This document shows, one piece after another, positions 1-11,616 of a stretch of DNA of 64,000 nucleotides. Under the pieces are notes generated by a model. It searched no databases. It saw only the letters and a list, made by a program, of their open reading frames with translations, and was not told the origin of the DNA. The first letter of the stretch is position 1. Each line of letters starts with the position of its first letter. The stretch is from Anomaloglossus baeobatrachus (Eukaryota; Chordata; Amphibia; Anura; Aromobatidae): positions 510,752,869 through 510,816,868 of the forward strand of contig NC_134354.1 of NCBI RefSeq assembly GCF_048569485.1. The letters run 5' to 3'. A program made the position numbers and the translations under genes.

Positions 1-100
1 ATAGCCATTCAGAATTCTCATTGACTTTGCTGGCATAACAGATTCGGGAAATAAACTGCACTAAATCTGCAACAAAAAAACTCAGCGTGCGCACTCAGCC
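1..100. mobile_element. End of a GGCTATGTGCGCAC-type inverted-repeat element
   Basis: The stretch ends in GCGTGCGCACTCAGCC followed by TAA, the same terminus seen inverted at 21379, 30597 and 42251. Only one end lies in the window. Confidence 0.5.
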
Positions 101-103
101 TAA

Positions 104-206
104 GAACTTTATAGCTATAAGTGACACATCGCTGGAATTAGAGTATGTGTCTCTACATTATGCTGCCGACAGGTGAGGTAGCCAAAGACTTGGTGACAGA
201 TTCCCT
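104..206. mobile_element. End of a TTAA-flanked AGGGAATCTG element
   Basis: The sequence CTTGGTGACAGATTCCCT directly before TTAA (207-210) and its upstream 90 bases match the right part of the complete element at 5726-6181. The left part is missing because the element at 1-100 interrupts it. Confidence 0.55.
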
Positions 207-210
207 TTAA

Positions 211-821
211 TTGTACATACCTGAGGATTAAAGTTTCCAGTTAATTTTTACTGCACGGTGAACATCATAAAAAGATTCCTAGCAACACTGGCTCAATTTC
301 TTTGTTTTCTCCATTGCGACCCACAACATAATTTTTAGTTTTATAGTACATATTAAGGCAAAATATTTTTTGGACTTTAGGACAAAGATTACTAAAAGAC
401 ACCAGGTTTAGACAGCAGAAAATATTTCCCACTGAGTAAAACAACCCTAGTTGCATAACGTAGCAGAGGGATCAATATCACTAATTTTAATGCACTAGGT
501 TAGAACAGAAAGGCAACAGCTCTATAGTAGTGTTTCTCTGCAGCACATGTATTATACACATATAGCTTTCCAGCACGCATATTATGTACACTCTGCAGCG
601 CAAGCATTTACACATTGCTGCATGCAACCTATATGCATTCAACTATGTTGCAGACATACACAGCGTGATAAGTATTTAATACTGAAAAATTCTAGCAAAT
701 TTTGTTGAATGCCACTGCGAGGTAACATTTACATTACTACAATATGACATGATGGAAGTATAAATGCATGTGAGCTTGTAAGTTCATGATTAAGGGTAGT
801 TCTAATCAGGGTTTGGTATAC
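211..821. other. No feature recognised
   Basis: AT-rich presumed SENP7 intron. I see no splice-flanked open exon, and only the short periodic ACATATTATA-type sequence around 545-660. Confidence 0.4.
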
Positions 822-825
822 TTAA

Positions 826-911
826 AGGGAATATGTCACCAGGGTTTTGCAGTGTAAGCTGAGCACAGCATGTTGCGAGGGTTAAAAAAGTAAAGACATC
901 TGTTTCTCTTA
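826..911. mobile_element. Truncated left end of the TTAA-flanked AGGGAA element
   Basis: TTAA (822-825) followed by AGGGAATATGTCACCAGG matches the left end of the family at 5726. It breaks off where the next inverted-repeat element begins. Confidence 0.55.
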
Positions 912-2757
912 GAGTGCTTTCACATCAGCGGTTTTCTGCCTCTAGGCAAAAAAACACAAACCACTTATGAGCAGATCCTGTGGATTGAATGTGCAACGCA
1001 TGCAACTGCAATTGTTATTTTACCGGATCCTTCTACTTGCAATGTATGCAGCGGGACACAGAATTTATCGGCCGGCACAAGAATCAGCTGATCGGGAGTC
1101 AGCTGAACTCCTGATCTCACAGCCCACACTCGCGATGGATGCAGGTTAACAGCAGTCACTGCCTGCTGCCGATCACGTGTGACCGTGTGCGGGCTGTGTG
1201 GTCAGGAGTTCAGCTGAGTTCAGATCAGCTGACTCCAGTGTGGGCCGATTACTTTTTCTGTGTCCCGCTGCATCCATCGTAGCGTGTGCGGGCTGTGGAA
1301 TTCAGCTGAGTTCGGCTGGCACTGGAGTCAGCTGATCTGAACTCAGCTGAACTCCTGACCTCCTAGCCAGCAGAACAAGTAATCAGATCAGCTGACTCCA
1401 GTGTCGGCCGATTACTTGTTCTGTTTCCCGCTGCATCCATCGCAGAGTTTGTGGGCTGGAGTTCAACTGAGTTCAGATCAGCTGACTCCAGTACCGTCCG
1501 AACTCAGCTGACCTCACAGCCCACACACGCTGCGATGGATGCAGCGGCACACAGAACAAGTAATCGGCTGACACTGGAGTCAGCTGATCTGATTACTTGT
1601 TCTGCTGGCTGTGTGGTCAGTAGTAGGGATGAGTGAGCAGTAAAATGCTCGGGTGCTCGATGGGCGAAGCCCATGTCAATTTTTTTTTTTTTTTTTTAAA
1701 TTTCATTAAAAAATAACAAAAACCCCAAACACCTAACCCTAAAAAAAAAAAAAACGTGGGCTTCACCCTATTTTTGTATGTTAGCCAGCTACAGCAGGCA
1801 GGTACGGGCTGCTCCCAATCCCCAGATGCCTATTTGTACCCAGCTGGGGACCAAAAATATAGGGAAGACTTTTTTTTAATTATTTCATGAATTTCATGAA
1901 ATAATAAAAAAAAAAAAACAAAAAAAAAAAAAACTGTGGGCTTCTCCCAATTTTTGTGTCCAGCCAGGTACAACTAGGCAGCTGGGGATTGGAATCTGCA
2001 GCGCAGGTAGGCCCAAGCTTTCTTGGCAGCCCGCTGCAAATTGCAGTCCGCGGCCACCCCAAAAAATGGCACTTTCATAGAAGCGCCAGCTTTTGGCGCT
2101 GTATCCAACTCTTACAGCGGCCCTGGTGCTGGGTGGCACGCTGGGTAATAAAGGGTTAATACCAGCTTTGTTTTACCAGCTGGTATAAAGGCCGAGATTC
2201 TTAATGTCAGGCCAAGTTTGACCCGGCCATTAAGAATCTCCAATAAAGGGTTAAAAAAGACATCACACAGAGAAAAAATACTTTATTACAAATAAATACA
2301 CAGATACACTTAGGGACTCCATCTTTATTACTCCCTCTCACTCCTCCACGATTCTGGTCTTCTGTCTGTGAGAGAGAGCGATTTCTGTACTGACCATGCC
2401 AGGCTGCTTTCTGGGCATGCTCAGTGCAGAAAACAGGATCTTGTCTATCAGGATTCGATGACTTCCGGTACAGCAGGATTCGGTGCCCATTGAACTACAT
2501 TGCAGGTACCGCCGCAATGCATTGGATCCAGTGAGATGCAGTATTTTGACCGAGGTTAAAAACGCAACAAGTAGCGTTTTTGAAACACTGTAAAATATCG
2601 TAAGAGAACAGATCCAGTGTGTGTGCCGCATGTAACCGCATCTTGCCGCGATTCCATTGCAAATGCATTGAACTGACAATGCATTTGTAAAGGATCCGGT
2701 TTTGCAGCAAAAAAACATTCATACCGCATTTGAAAAAACGCTGATGTGAAAGCACCC
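912..2757. mobile_element. Non-autonomous inverted-repeat element, TGCTTTCACATCAGCG ends
   Basis: GTGCTTTCACATCAGCG at 915 recurs inverted at 2736-2754, and near-identical conversion-style terminal sequence continues inward for some bases. No transposase frame is present. The inside contains a cluster of CAGCTGA palindromes, several poly(A)/poly(T) runs and a family repeat around 1650-2250. TTA precedes the left end, but the right flank does not match, so the target duplication is unproven. Confidence 0.6.
1043..1625. repeat. Cluster of CAGCTGA/TCAGCTG palindromic repeats
   Basis: Motifs of the type GATCAGCTGACTCCAG and their reverse complements recur about a dozen times, interleaved with CTGCATCCATCGC and its complement. 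The result is a mosaic of short direct and inverted repeats inside the larger element. Confidence 0.7.
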
Positions 2758-3549
2758 GTGTCCTATTGTTTACCTATACTAAAGAGTTTATTGCTTTGTG
2801 ATTAACATTGGTGTGACTAAGTGCCTCCTGCCGACCAGTCCACCACGCCCCCAGCTGTGATGGACACAGTCAATGCACAGTCTCTATTGAGAGTGTGGTG
2901 TGGGCGGGGACAGCTCTCAGCTCTGCTACACTCAATTCTGAGATAAAGTGAGAACGACTGCACCCGGTGATCTAAGATAAACGTGGTTATTGTCAGAATT
3001 TCTAGAATTCACTTTTTCCTACTGTACACTCTCTGCAGTACCCTGCCTGACCAATTTTATCTTTATCTCATCAAATGGATCTAGTAGTGCTCAACTCTCC
3101 TCTACAACAGTAGTCAAGAGCTGAGACTAGTTGAGCTATGTTGGTTCCTGAAAGAACAGTTTCGAGAAACTGCAAATCCTGCTGCATTGAAGCATATGTC
3201 AGAAGATAATCTGTCATATTCATCAGTAGAACAGCATTTGCAGTTTCACATCACTGATCTTTCAGCAGCAGACAACAAACACATCTCCACTAATTTCAGT
3301 CCCTGAATCTATGGGTCACTAAACAAGACCTATATAATGGAAAACCACCCATCTATACATGAATCTCAGCGAAAAATGTGGCATTAATCCAATGTTATTT
3401 TTTAAAAAAAAAAATTATTTTTATTCCAAAACACATTGTAAAATGACATTAAAAATATCAAGCAAGTAGTTCACAGTAAGGGGAGTCACATATGAGGCAA
3501 GACCCAAATGTGATGATTTACATGCAATTTTTGCATGTAAATAATTTTT

Positions 3550-3613
3550 CGTTACATTTGCATGTAAATACTAACCAGCAACAACTGGTTAGTATTTACA
3601 TGCAAATGTAACG
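3550..3613. repeat. Perfect 29-bp hairpin inside the fold-back loop
   Basis: CGTTACATTTGCATG at 3550 begins a 29-base arm repeated exactly inverted at 3585-3613, with a 6-base loop. Confidence 0.9.
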
Positions 3614-3850
3614 ATAGTTTTAATGCTTACTGGGTAAACCTGCATATTATTGCTAGAGGGAGTAACACAGGTTGGCCTTTATTAACACTGCAGTGCAGAT
3701 TATTGTCTAGGTGAATTTAACTAATTGAGTACCAATTGCACTGCATGTTTATATATAAAATCCTTCCTATATATTACCAACTTGGTAGGTTTACAAAAAT
3801 TGCATGTAAATCATCACATTTGGGTCTTGCCTCATATGTGACTCCCCATA

Positions 3851-4512
3851 GGCCCTGTGCCCACGGGAGCTTGCTTCTGCGGATTTTGCCGCGGAAAACC
3901 TGCGGATTTATCTGGATTTTCCAGATAAATACGCAGGTTTCAGCATGTACAGACACTCCCCATGTTATCCTATGGGACATGGGGAGTGCTGTGTCCACGT
4001 TGCGGAATGTGCGGTTGCGGAATATACTGCGGATATCCCGCAGCCGCACATAACTGCATGTCAATTATTCCTGCGGCATTACCTGCGGAAATCCCCTGCC
4101 TTGGTCCCATACATACCTGCCTTGATAGGAGACACCCGGTCATTTTCCCTCGGTGCACAGGAGCAGGAAGGAGGAGGTGGGCGGGGCCTGCACAAGCTCC
4201 GGTCATGTGATATCCAAAGCTAGTTCAGGCCCGCCCACCCTCTCCTTCAAGGTGTAAACGCGGCCGGAGACAGAGAGAAGTGCTGCGTGATGGAGGTAAG
4301 TATGAACGCCCCGATCACTCAGCACTTGTTCTGCAGTGAGGATGCAGAGCCAAAGCCATGGTACTGTATCCTCAATGCAGAATGAACACACCATATCCGC
4401 AGGACATTCCGCAATACAACCGCACCATGGAAACAGACAAAGTTGTGCTGCGGTTTTCTGGGAGCTCCTGCGGATATAACCGCAGGACACTTTCCCCCGT
4501 GGGCACATAGCC
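3851..4512. mobile_element. MITE of the GGC(T/C)ATGTGC family
   Basis: The element starts GGCCCTGTGCCCACGGGAGC and ends CCCGTGGGCACATAGCC. It interrupts the right arm of the fold-back element. Comparison with the intact left arm shows the target was TTA; the right copy is TTA and the left copy now reads ATA. The interior is rich in CTGCGG and CCGCAG and carries no transposase. Confidence 0.75.
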
Positions 4513-4659
4513 TTACTGTGAACTACTTGCTTGATATTTTTAATGTCATTTTAAAATGTGTTTTGGAATAAAAATATTTTTTTTTTTTAAAAAAAAATAA
4601 CATTGGATTAATGCCACAAATGTTTCGCTGAGATTCATGCCATTTCAGTCCCTGTATAG

Positions 4660-4900
4660 GGAGCCCCATACTGCAGTATATCTTTTTTTCAGACCCTGTA
4701 TACTAACTCATTGTGGAGTATATCTTTGCTTTCATCGCCTCTATACAGAGATCCTTCCTTGAGTATACCCACTTTCAGCCCCTGTATACAGATCCCCATC
4801 CTGCAGTATTTCTCTTTTAAGCCCCTTGTATGCATAACCCCATTCTAAAGTACATTTCTCCTCTTATCTCTATTATATACAGCCAATCCTGCAGAACATC
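4660..4900. repeat. Degenerate tandem repeat, CCCTGTATA...CTGCAGTATAT
   Basis: Four or five diverged units carry a CCTGTATA core, a CCCCAT(A/C)CTGCAGTAT core and TCTTTTTCAG-like joins, spaced about 60-65 bases apart. Confidence 0.5.
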
Positions 4901-5725
4901 AATTTTTTTTTAATTGCCAGAGCACTGTACTGTAATGAAGGAGACTCTTCCTTTTCCGTGTCTGCATCCCTCACAGTAGAAGCTCACTTCTAGACAAGTC
5001 CCAGGGCACAGCTATGATGGCAAGCAGCCAGCTTAGAGCTACTGTACATGATCGACCGGGGCCACTGGAACTATACCAGGATGCTTCTAGTGGCAACTAG
5101 AGAATATATGGAGACTAGAGAGAAATTCAGGTGTCATATGTGCAAATTGGGGCACATTTAAAAATAAGTGATATTGACACAAGTGAGTACATTTATATGT
5201 ACACTATTATACTAGATTGTGAAATCGGGAATAATCCTTTTTATGTTTTGTATTTTTTTCTTAGAAGCACAAAGACAAGCATCTTAATAAACTTTGTAAA
5301 AGGTAATGAATAATTATTCTAAATTGCTTGATTAATAGAAAATCCTCTGAGCTAGGCAATGTTTTTGACACCTCTATAAAAAACTGATTTATTTAGCATT
5401 CTATTTAATTGCGGTTTTGACCACGTTAAACTAAGCCTTTTTTGCCTATAATTCAAACAGACATGGTAAACCTTAACAAAGACAAGAAGACTCCTGACCT
5501 ATCTAATCCTCTTTCACCATATGGTGATGACCATTTCAGCTCCTTATGTTCAGAAGTTTATACAGTAATTTATTGCTAGTCTTTTAAATGTGATCCTATC
5601 CAAATCATGTTTGTTTGTTTTTCAAGATTTCTTAGAGTGAATGTCAGTAGGATCAACCCTCCTAAGCCATCCACATGTGTTATTCCAGAGAAATCTACAT
5701 TTTTAACATGTGTATGAGCTGTTAA

Positions 5726-6181
5726 AGGGAATCTGTTACCAGGCTTTTGCCACTTAATTTGAAAGCAGCATAATGTACAGAAAGAGATCCTGATTCCAGC
5801 AATGTGTCACTTATTGGGCTGCTTGGTGACGTTTTTATAAAATCACTGTTTTATTAGCAGGAGATTATCGCTAGAGGACTACTAAACCTGCTGGCAGGTA
5901 GTCAAGTATATTTATGAGCTCTGTATAACCCTGCTACTATCACTGATTGACAGCTTTCTGTGTACTCTGCATATGGGCACAATACTGTCATTCAGTGGTG
6001 TTGCAAGGTTATACAGACCTCAGCATTCTGATAACTACTAGATCTGCAGAAGATAAAATGGTGGCTTAATCAAAATGACAAACAGCAGCTCGGTAAGTGA
6101 TACATTCCTGAAATCAGAATCTCTGCCCCTATATTATTCTGCGCTCCGATATGGTAGCAAAAACCTGGTGACAGATTCCCT
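5726..6181. mobile_element. Complete TTAA-flanked MITE (AGGGAATCTGTTACCAGG ends)
   Basis: The 456-base element has inverted ends AGGGAATCTGTTACCAGG and CCTGGTGACAGATTCCCT and is flanked by TTAA on both sides (5722-5725 and 6182-6185). TTAA target duplication is the mark of piggyBac-type transposition. There is no coding capacity. Partial relatives lie at 104, 826, 43897 and 56037. Confidence 0.75.
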
Positions 6182-6343
6182 TTAAGATATATGGGCTGGT
6201 CATAGATCTGCATGAGAATATACATCCAGAGGTTATTTTAAATAAGAATGAGTTTTGCCAGCTTGAAACATATAATGCCTGACACTTTGCTGTCATAATC
6301 ACACACAACTCTACATTACATTAATATCAGAGCTAATGCAATA

Positions 6344-6629
6344 CAGAAGTGAAGTTTGTCTCATTGCAAACATTTGCAACAGCACTTGTCCTCTTATAGA
6401 GATGGCAACTCTGCTGCAGAGCTGTGCCTGATTATAACTAACACAGTACAGCAGAGTTGAACTTGTTTTGTTACAAATACAACAAGCACATTTGCAGTTT
6501 TCTTCATGCTGTGCTGTCAGCTCTGCTGTACTCTCTTCCTAAACTGGCTGCCTGTGAGATGAAAGCTGAAGCACAGTGAGAGGACTGCAGCTGCAAACGT
6601 ATTTGTAATGAGACAAGCTTCAGTTCTGC
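6344..6629. repeat. Imperfect inverted repeat, MITE-like
   Basis: CAGAAGTGAAGTTTGTCTCATTGCAAA at the left pairs with TTTGTAATGAGACAAGCTTCAGTTCTG at the right. The interior carries further inverted GCTCTGC/GCAGAG segments. The stems are diverged, so the element is old. Confidence 0.55.
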
Positions 6630-6631
6630 TT

Positions 6632-8195
6632 CACTCTGTTAGTTATTATTTCACTGCAGAACTGTGTATCGTTATGAGAACAAAGTGTTAGTCATTACAT
6701 GTCTCACACTGGTAATGCTCCCTTTCATTTAAAACCAGCTTGAAAGCGGATTTTCATGCAGAACAGCGTTCGCTCAGTAGATCTTAACAATCTGTTCACA
6801 TGTTAAGAATAATATTAATTTGTCTGGAACAAGAAATCCGATCGCAGATATCAATTTTATTCAACTTTCTATGACCTACATGACCATATAGGAAGGTTGA
6901 CTTACTAACAAATTCCATTTTAGGAAATCGCTTATCTTTACCAATAATACATACGTTATAGTAAACTTTTAAATGATCTTTCTATAAATATTTTTTTCCT
7001 ACATGTTTTATATTTATTTTAAAGCATATAGATCTTTTTGAACTCTTTAATCACTTAATACCTTCCAATTACCATCTGAATCACTGTGATAGCCTTGTGC
7101 ACTGCCTACAGAATAAGACCATTTTCAGTAGTGCATAAAGGGTTACTCTCATCTTTATGGATGGGTTGGGTTTTTTTGGATAGTGCTTATAAAAACAAGA
7201 ACTTTTGCAATTTGTTTTTTATTAAAATTTTTAGCCATTCTTAGTTGTTATGAATTTTCTTTTGTTAACTGCTCATTGCCATTTACCGACCAATGCCTAT
7301 AGATAGCAAAATATGTACAGTGCATGCAATCTTTCTATTGAGCTTGCACACACTGTTGTGAAGCTGGCTGTTATAACTAGAGCGTGCTGTTAGCTTCTAA
7401 TCCCAGCCATCCTTATGGCAGTGCTTGTAAGCTAGGCAGCAGTGGTGGTCGGTCTCCTAGGCAGCGAGCTGGAAACAAAAGAAAATTGTTCATATCTCAA
7501 GAAAGGCTACAAAATTTTAAGTCGTTTTGTTTTTTAAAGCACTTTTTTACAAGCACTATTCAACAATCAATGAAGATCCACTTCTTATTCAATAATATGT
7601 GCAGTTACAAGTGGTGAAGATAATCTGAAGTTCTTATTTCCTAACATCTGTGGTCAGTCCATATTTCTTTTGTGAGTTCGGAACATGTAGTTCCATTATT
7701 TACCCCAGTTAATAATGTAGCCTTAAGCCAAACAGATTTGATCACCAACTATCTGATTATTACCTTCTGTTTAATGGGTTTTTGAAATTCCCAATTACGA
7801 CGTAGTCAAGACCTCACATGTGCCCTACTGCTCCATTCATTGCCTTTGACACCATTGAATATATTTGAGTACATCAATCGGCTGTCTCAGTTGCTCTTTT
7901 AGGCAATGAATGGAGCGGTGGCAGTGCATGCTGCATTTAGGAGCAGTGCGAGTCCCAGTGATTGGGCTTACAGCGATAACAACTACAGAATAGTTTAAGC
8001 AAAAAGGTTTGCAGGATTCTTCACTATGGAGAAAGTATTGTGAATCTCCAACAACCGGAAACATTCCCTGCGCCACGTCTTATTAGTAGGACCCCGCAAA
8101 GTCATACTTGTTTGTGCTGCAACATAATGACTTTGTGGAGGCTTATTAATCAGCAGAAGTGGCAAGAATGTCACAGATAGGTGGAGATTCTGAGT
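6632..8195. other. No gene recognised in presumed SENP7 intron
   Basis: AT-rich sequence with no exon-like open stretch bounded by plausible splice sites. Confidence 0.4.
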
Positions 8196-8333
8196 GCTCT
8201 GATCCAGCAGCAATGGACTACCAATGTAGCTGTTGGACAATGCTCTGATCCAGCAGCAATGGTCTACCAACGTGGCTGCTGAACAATGCTCTGATCCAGC
8301 AGCAATGGACCACCAACATGGCTGCTTGACTAG
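8196..8333. repeat. 46-bp tandem repeat, three copies
   Basis: Units start GCTCTGATCCAGCAGCAATG at 8196, 8242 and 8288. They differ by a handful of substitutions, and the last is slightly diverged at its end. Confidence 0.85.
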
Positions 8334-9509
8334 TCATAATTTCATTAGATGGGAATAATTCTTTAAGTAGATTGTAATATCAGTGTACTCATGCCATTAA
8401 AAATGCCCTTGTGACATGAATATCTTTCTTGTAGGCCGTGTCTACTCATCTTCGATTCTCTGAAAACTGGATCTGTACAAACTACTGTACAAGTTTTACG
8501 AGAGTAAGGGCCTTGAATTTTTAAATTTCTTGTTTTCTCAGGACAACCCCTTTAAAGTGAAGGTCATTGAGACCTATCAGAATATATCACCAGTCAGTAG
8601 GCAATTTTTGGATTGTAAAATCTGTGGTTGATATTTACTCCAGTAGGATGGTATGTGATTTAGGGTTTGTTGACGTCAGTAGGAAAATCCTGGACTGTAT
8701 CCCTCACAATATCAGTCATGTCAAAATGTAAACCTGCACAAATGTGTGATTCATGGATGCGTTGTCTTGTCGGCCATGTTTCCAACACATCTCGCATATC
8801 ACTAAGAAAACAATCATGTAGTCCAAGCACCCGCGGTCTGGTCCTTCTTGACTTTACATTAACTGAAAAGTAAAATAACTCTGTGCTTTCCTCCTCCGAT
8901 GCTTCTGTAGCTCCCTGCACGTTCCTCTACATCCCCTGATAATGTCTTGTCCCATGTAACACCCGCAGCCAACATAGACTGCAGAGATCACAGGATGAAA
9001 TATCAAAGCTATAAATCCATTTATTTATTTTCCTTTTTTTTTTTTTTTCTTTTTTTTTTTTTTTTTAGTAGTAGATCATTCTGCATATCTGCTGCAAAAT
9101 CTTCAACTAAATTGGCTTTTTTTCAAACTTTACCTTTCCTGCTAAATTCGTTAGGGGAAAATACTTCTCATGCTGGGGATATGAAATCTGCACCACCGAT
9201 TAGTTTTCTTAGGGGATTCTCCCTGGATTTTTTTTCAACAATGTATTGATGCAATTTAGTAAAAACTATTCTTCTGCTAACATAATATGCTGTGGAATTT
9301 CTGCCTCAAAGATCTATGGCGTAGCCTTCTTTTGTGACCACACCTTATGGTAATTTTTGCATAGCCAAACTAGTCCTTCTAGTCATTATTTAATAAAGAC
9401 AAATTGGCATGGATTTTACACCATCTATTCCAATACAATTTAATCACTTTATGTAAATTTGAAGAAGAAAAAAATCAGGTCATTGTTTTCATTTTCCAAT
9501 CTGTTGCAG
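8334..9509. other. Presumed SENP7 intron with poly(T) tract
   Basis: A T-rich tract lies at about 9030-9066. A 260-base open frame on the - strand near 8660-8920 has no recognisable domain or splice context, so I do not call it a gene. The pyrimidine-rich stretch just before 9510 is the SENP7 acceptor. Confidence 0.4.
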
Positions 9510-9660
9510 GTACCTAAAAGCTGAATGGGACGTCAAACGCAAAAGTCCAAGGGAATTTAGTAGATCCAGTATGAGAGACTTGTATCCCAAGGTTCCAAAA
9601 CAGAATAACAGCACCGACTGTGGTTTGTACGTCTTACAATACGTGGAAAGCTTTGCTCAG
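9510..9660 (+). CDS. SENP7: SENP7 penultimate coding exon (catalytic cysteine exon)
   Basis: This exon encodes part of the C-terminal C48 (Ulp1/SENP) protease domain of a nuclear SUMO-specific protease; SENP7 is known to trim SUMO2/3 chains. A pyrimidine-rich acceptor ending in TTGCAG precedes the exon and a GTTTGT donor follows it. The 50 full codons read through without a stop and contain [20 protein letters not shown]. The TGT codon at 9619-9621 is the catalytic cysteine in the family's DCG motif. The first base completes a split codon and the exon ends in phase 0, matching the start of the exon at 20308. SENP6 is the nearest alternative, but the C-terminal exon and the neighbouring IMPG2 exons favour SENP7. 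The exons carrying the catalytic histidine and aspartate should lie upstream, and I did not find them in 1-9509. Confidence 0.9.
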
Positions 9661-9699
9661 GTTTGTACAGTCTGAAGAGGGGATGTTTTAGTCAATATA

Positions 9700-9728
9700 C
9701 AGTGCTGTGCAAAAAATGTAGACAGGTG

Positions 9729-9768
<40 letters not shown>

Positions 9769-10137
9769 GTAAAATAAGAATGCTTTCAAAAATAGAATTA
9801 TTATAATTTATTTTTTTCAGTTAACAATATGCAAAGTGAATTAACAAAAGAGTAATATGACCCAAACCGATATTTGATGTGATCACCCTTCGACTTCAAA
9901 ATAGCATCAGTTCTACAGATTTTATAGGATTATAGGCCAGCTTACAAGTAAACAATTATGTTAAACAGGCGATAACGGGGTCATTATTTTCACATGTAGA
10001 CAGAAAGTCATTAAATGAGACTAAAACAAATGTGTAGGAAGCTTAAAACTGGGTGAGGAATAGAAGCTTAAAACTGGGTGAGGAACAACCAAACTCATTA
10101 CGAAGGTGACGGTGTGGAAGAACGCTTCATGTCACAG
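9700..10137 (+). mobile_element. 5' fragment of a Tc1-like transposon
   Basis: TA followed by CAGTGCTGTGCAAAAAATGTAGACAGG is a typical Tc1-family terminus. The following sequence (CAAAGTGAATTAACA, then a GTGAGGAACAACCAAACTC stretch before the usual transposase start) fits the untranslated leader of that family. The transposase and the right end are absent. An A tract lies at about 9737-9765. Confidence 0.65.
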
Positions 10138-11616
10138 GTAGAGAAGGACAAGCTTGCAGATATTCTGGTTGGGCGGGTCCAACTGCAATAAAAAAAAAAA
10201 AAAAACGGTTTGGGACCGGACTTGAACACGAACATCTGCCTGGATGCCAATCCCCTTATGGGGACTCGAGCATTGTGCTTTAAAATTGTGATATAAAGGG
10301 CTAGGGGGATTAGAGCAGGGCCATTATACTTAATGAGTTTTCCGCACAGTTGTAACACTACTTCTGGGTCAGCTCATTAACCCTCATACATATTCACTGC
10401 TTCCCCCGCCCACTAGCAGTCCCAGAGTTTATTGGTTGCAGTCAAACTGCACCCCCACCCTGTGTGACAGTCTGTGATTGCTTGGAGTCACACACTCTGT
10501 ATGGGTCCCTATATTGTAAAAATAAATAAATAAATTGGCGTAGGGTCCCCCCATATTATGATATGATTATTATGATACCCAGCGCAGATAAAGCATACAG
10601 CTACAGGCTGCCATCCCCAGCTGTGTGCTTATCTTGCCTGTGTATTAAAAGAAGAGGGACCCTATGCGGCCCCCCCCAATTTTCTGCTAGGACATGCAAA
10701 TCTAATGTGGTGCACCATCACATTATGGATGTCAGGCTTGTGCATTCCTACATGAACAGTGTCCTGAAAAGTAGATTGGTCATCGTGGGCCAGTTGAATG
10801 ACCACCAAGGTCTCCTGATTGGACTCCCTTAGACTTTTATCTTTGGGTCATCTGAAGGTAATTCTCTATGCTATGAAAATACAAGATGTGCAGCATATGA
10901 AACAACAGATACTGGAAGCCTGTGCTAGCATTTCTTCTGCAGCGTTGCCATCAATGTGTTAAGAGTGGGAGAAAAGGGTTGCATTGACAGTCCAACACAA
11001 TGGGCAGCACCTTCAACACATTGTATAAGTGGTCATAAAATTGTAACTAGCTAATGAACGAATAATGTTATGTTAAAACCAAGCACACCATAGTTTTTCT
11101 TGTGAAATTCTCAATAAGTTTGATGTGTTACATGACCCTCTTCCCATCGGAGAAAATAAATTTGGATCCAAAATGCCCGACTTCAAAATGCCCGCCATGG
11201 TCACCACCCATCTTGAAAAGTCCCCCCACCCTCCCCCCATATAGTAATGAGCCACAAACAGGAAGTTGATATCACCAACCATTCCCATTTTATTTAGGTG
11301 TATCCATATAAATAGCCCACCCTGTAGTATAGTAGTAGTGCACCCTATGAATTCATTTGTTGGGGGCCTCCACTCTAACTACTGAGTCATCCTCAGTCCT
11401 GTAGTTGGGATTTGCTGTATTAAAGTATAGGAACTCCTTTTGGAGCCAATTTTTATAATTAAGTGCCTGTATTTTTAGCTAAAAATGTTTGCATTCGCTA
11501 TCATTGTAATATCTGACTACAGAATGATCTAATAATGAATCCACCAGTGAGCTTGTTCTGAATGCAGGGCCTGTATCTTTATCCTTCTTCTTCTGCAGTC
11601 CTATCATGTGGTAATA
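10138..11616. other. Interspersed repeat sequence, unclassified
   Basis: About 10380-10690 resembles the GC-rich repeat seen at 23085-23290 and 61870-62010 (CCCGCCCAC, then TTGGTTGCAGT, then an AATAAATAAATAAAT tract and GGTCCCCCC). About 11080-11330 reads like another dispersed repeat (CAAAATGCCCGCCATGGTC). I cannot name either family, and no gene is seen. Confidence 0.4.

Larger units (their letters stand above)
3358..4639. repeat. Fold-back element with long inverted arms, split by another element
   Basis: CATGAATCTCAGCGAAA at 3358 through about 3545 is repeated inverted at 3792-3849 plus 4513-4639. When the insert at 3851-4512 is set aside, the arms are about 185 bases and flank a 250-base loop. 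The arms contain long A and T runs and a segment beginning GGGGAGTCACATATGAGG. No open frame is present. Confidence 0.8.

Noticed and set aside
8660-8920. 86-codon frame on the - strand in the SENP7 intron
   Set aside because: No recognisable domain, no clear splice sites, and a competing frame on the other strand.
1-9509. An upstream SENP7 exon carrying the catalytic His or Asp
   Set aside because: No open segment with the expected protease motifs and splice sites could be found by eye.
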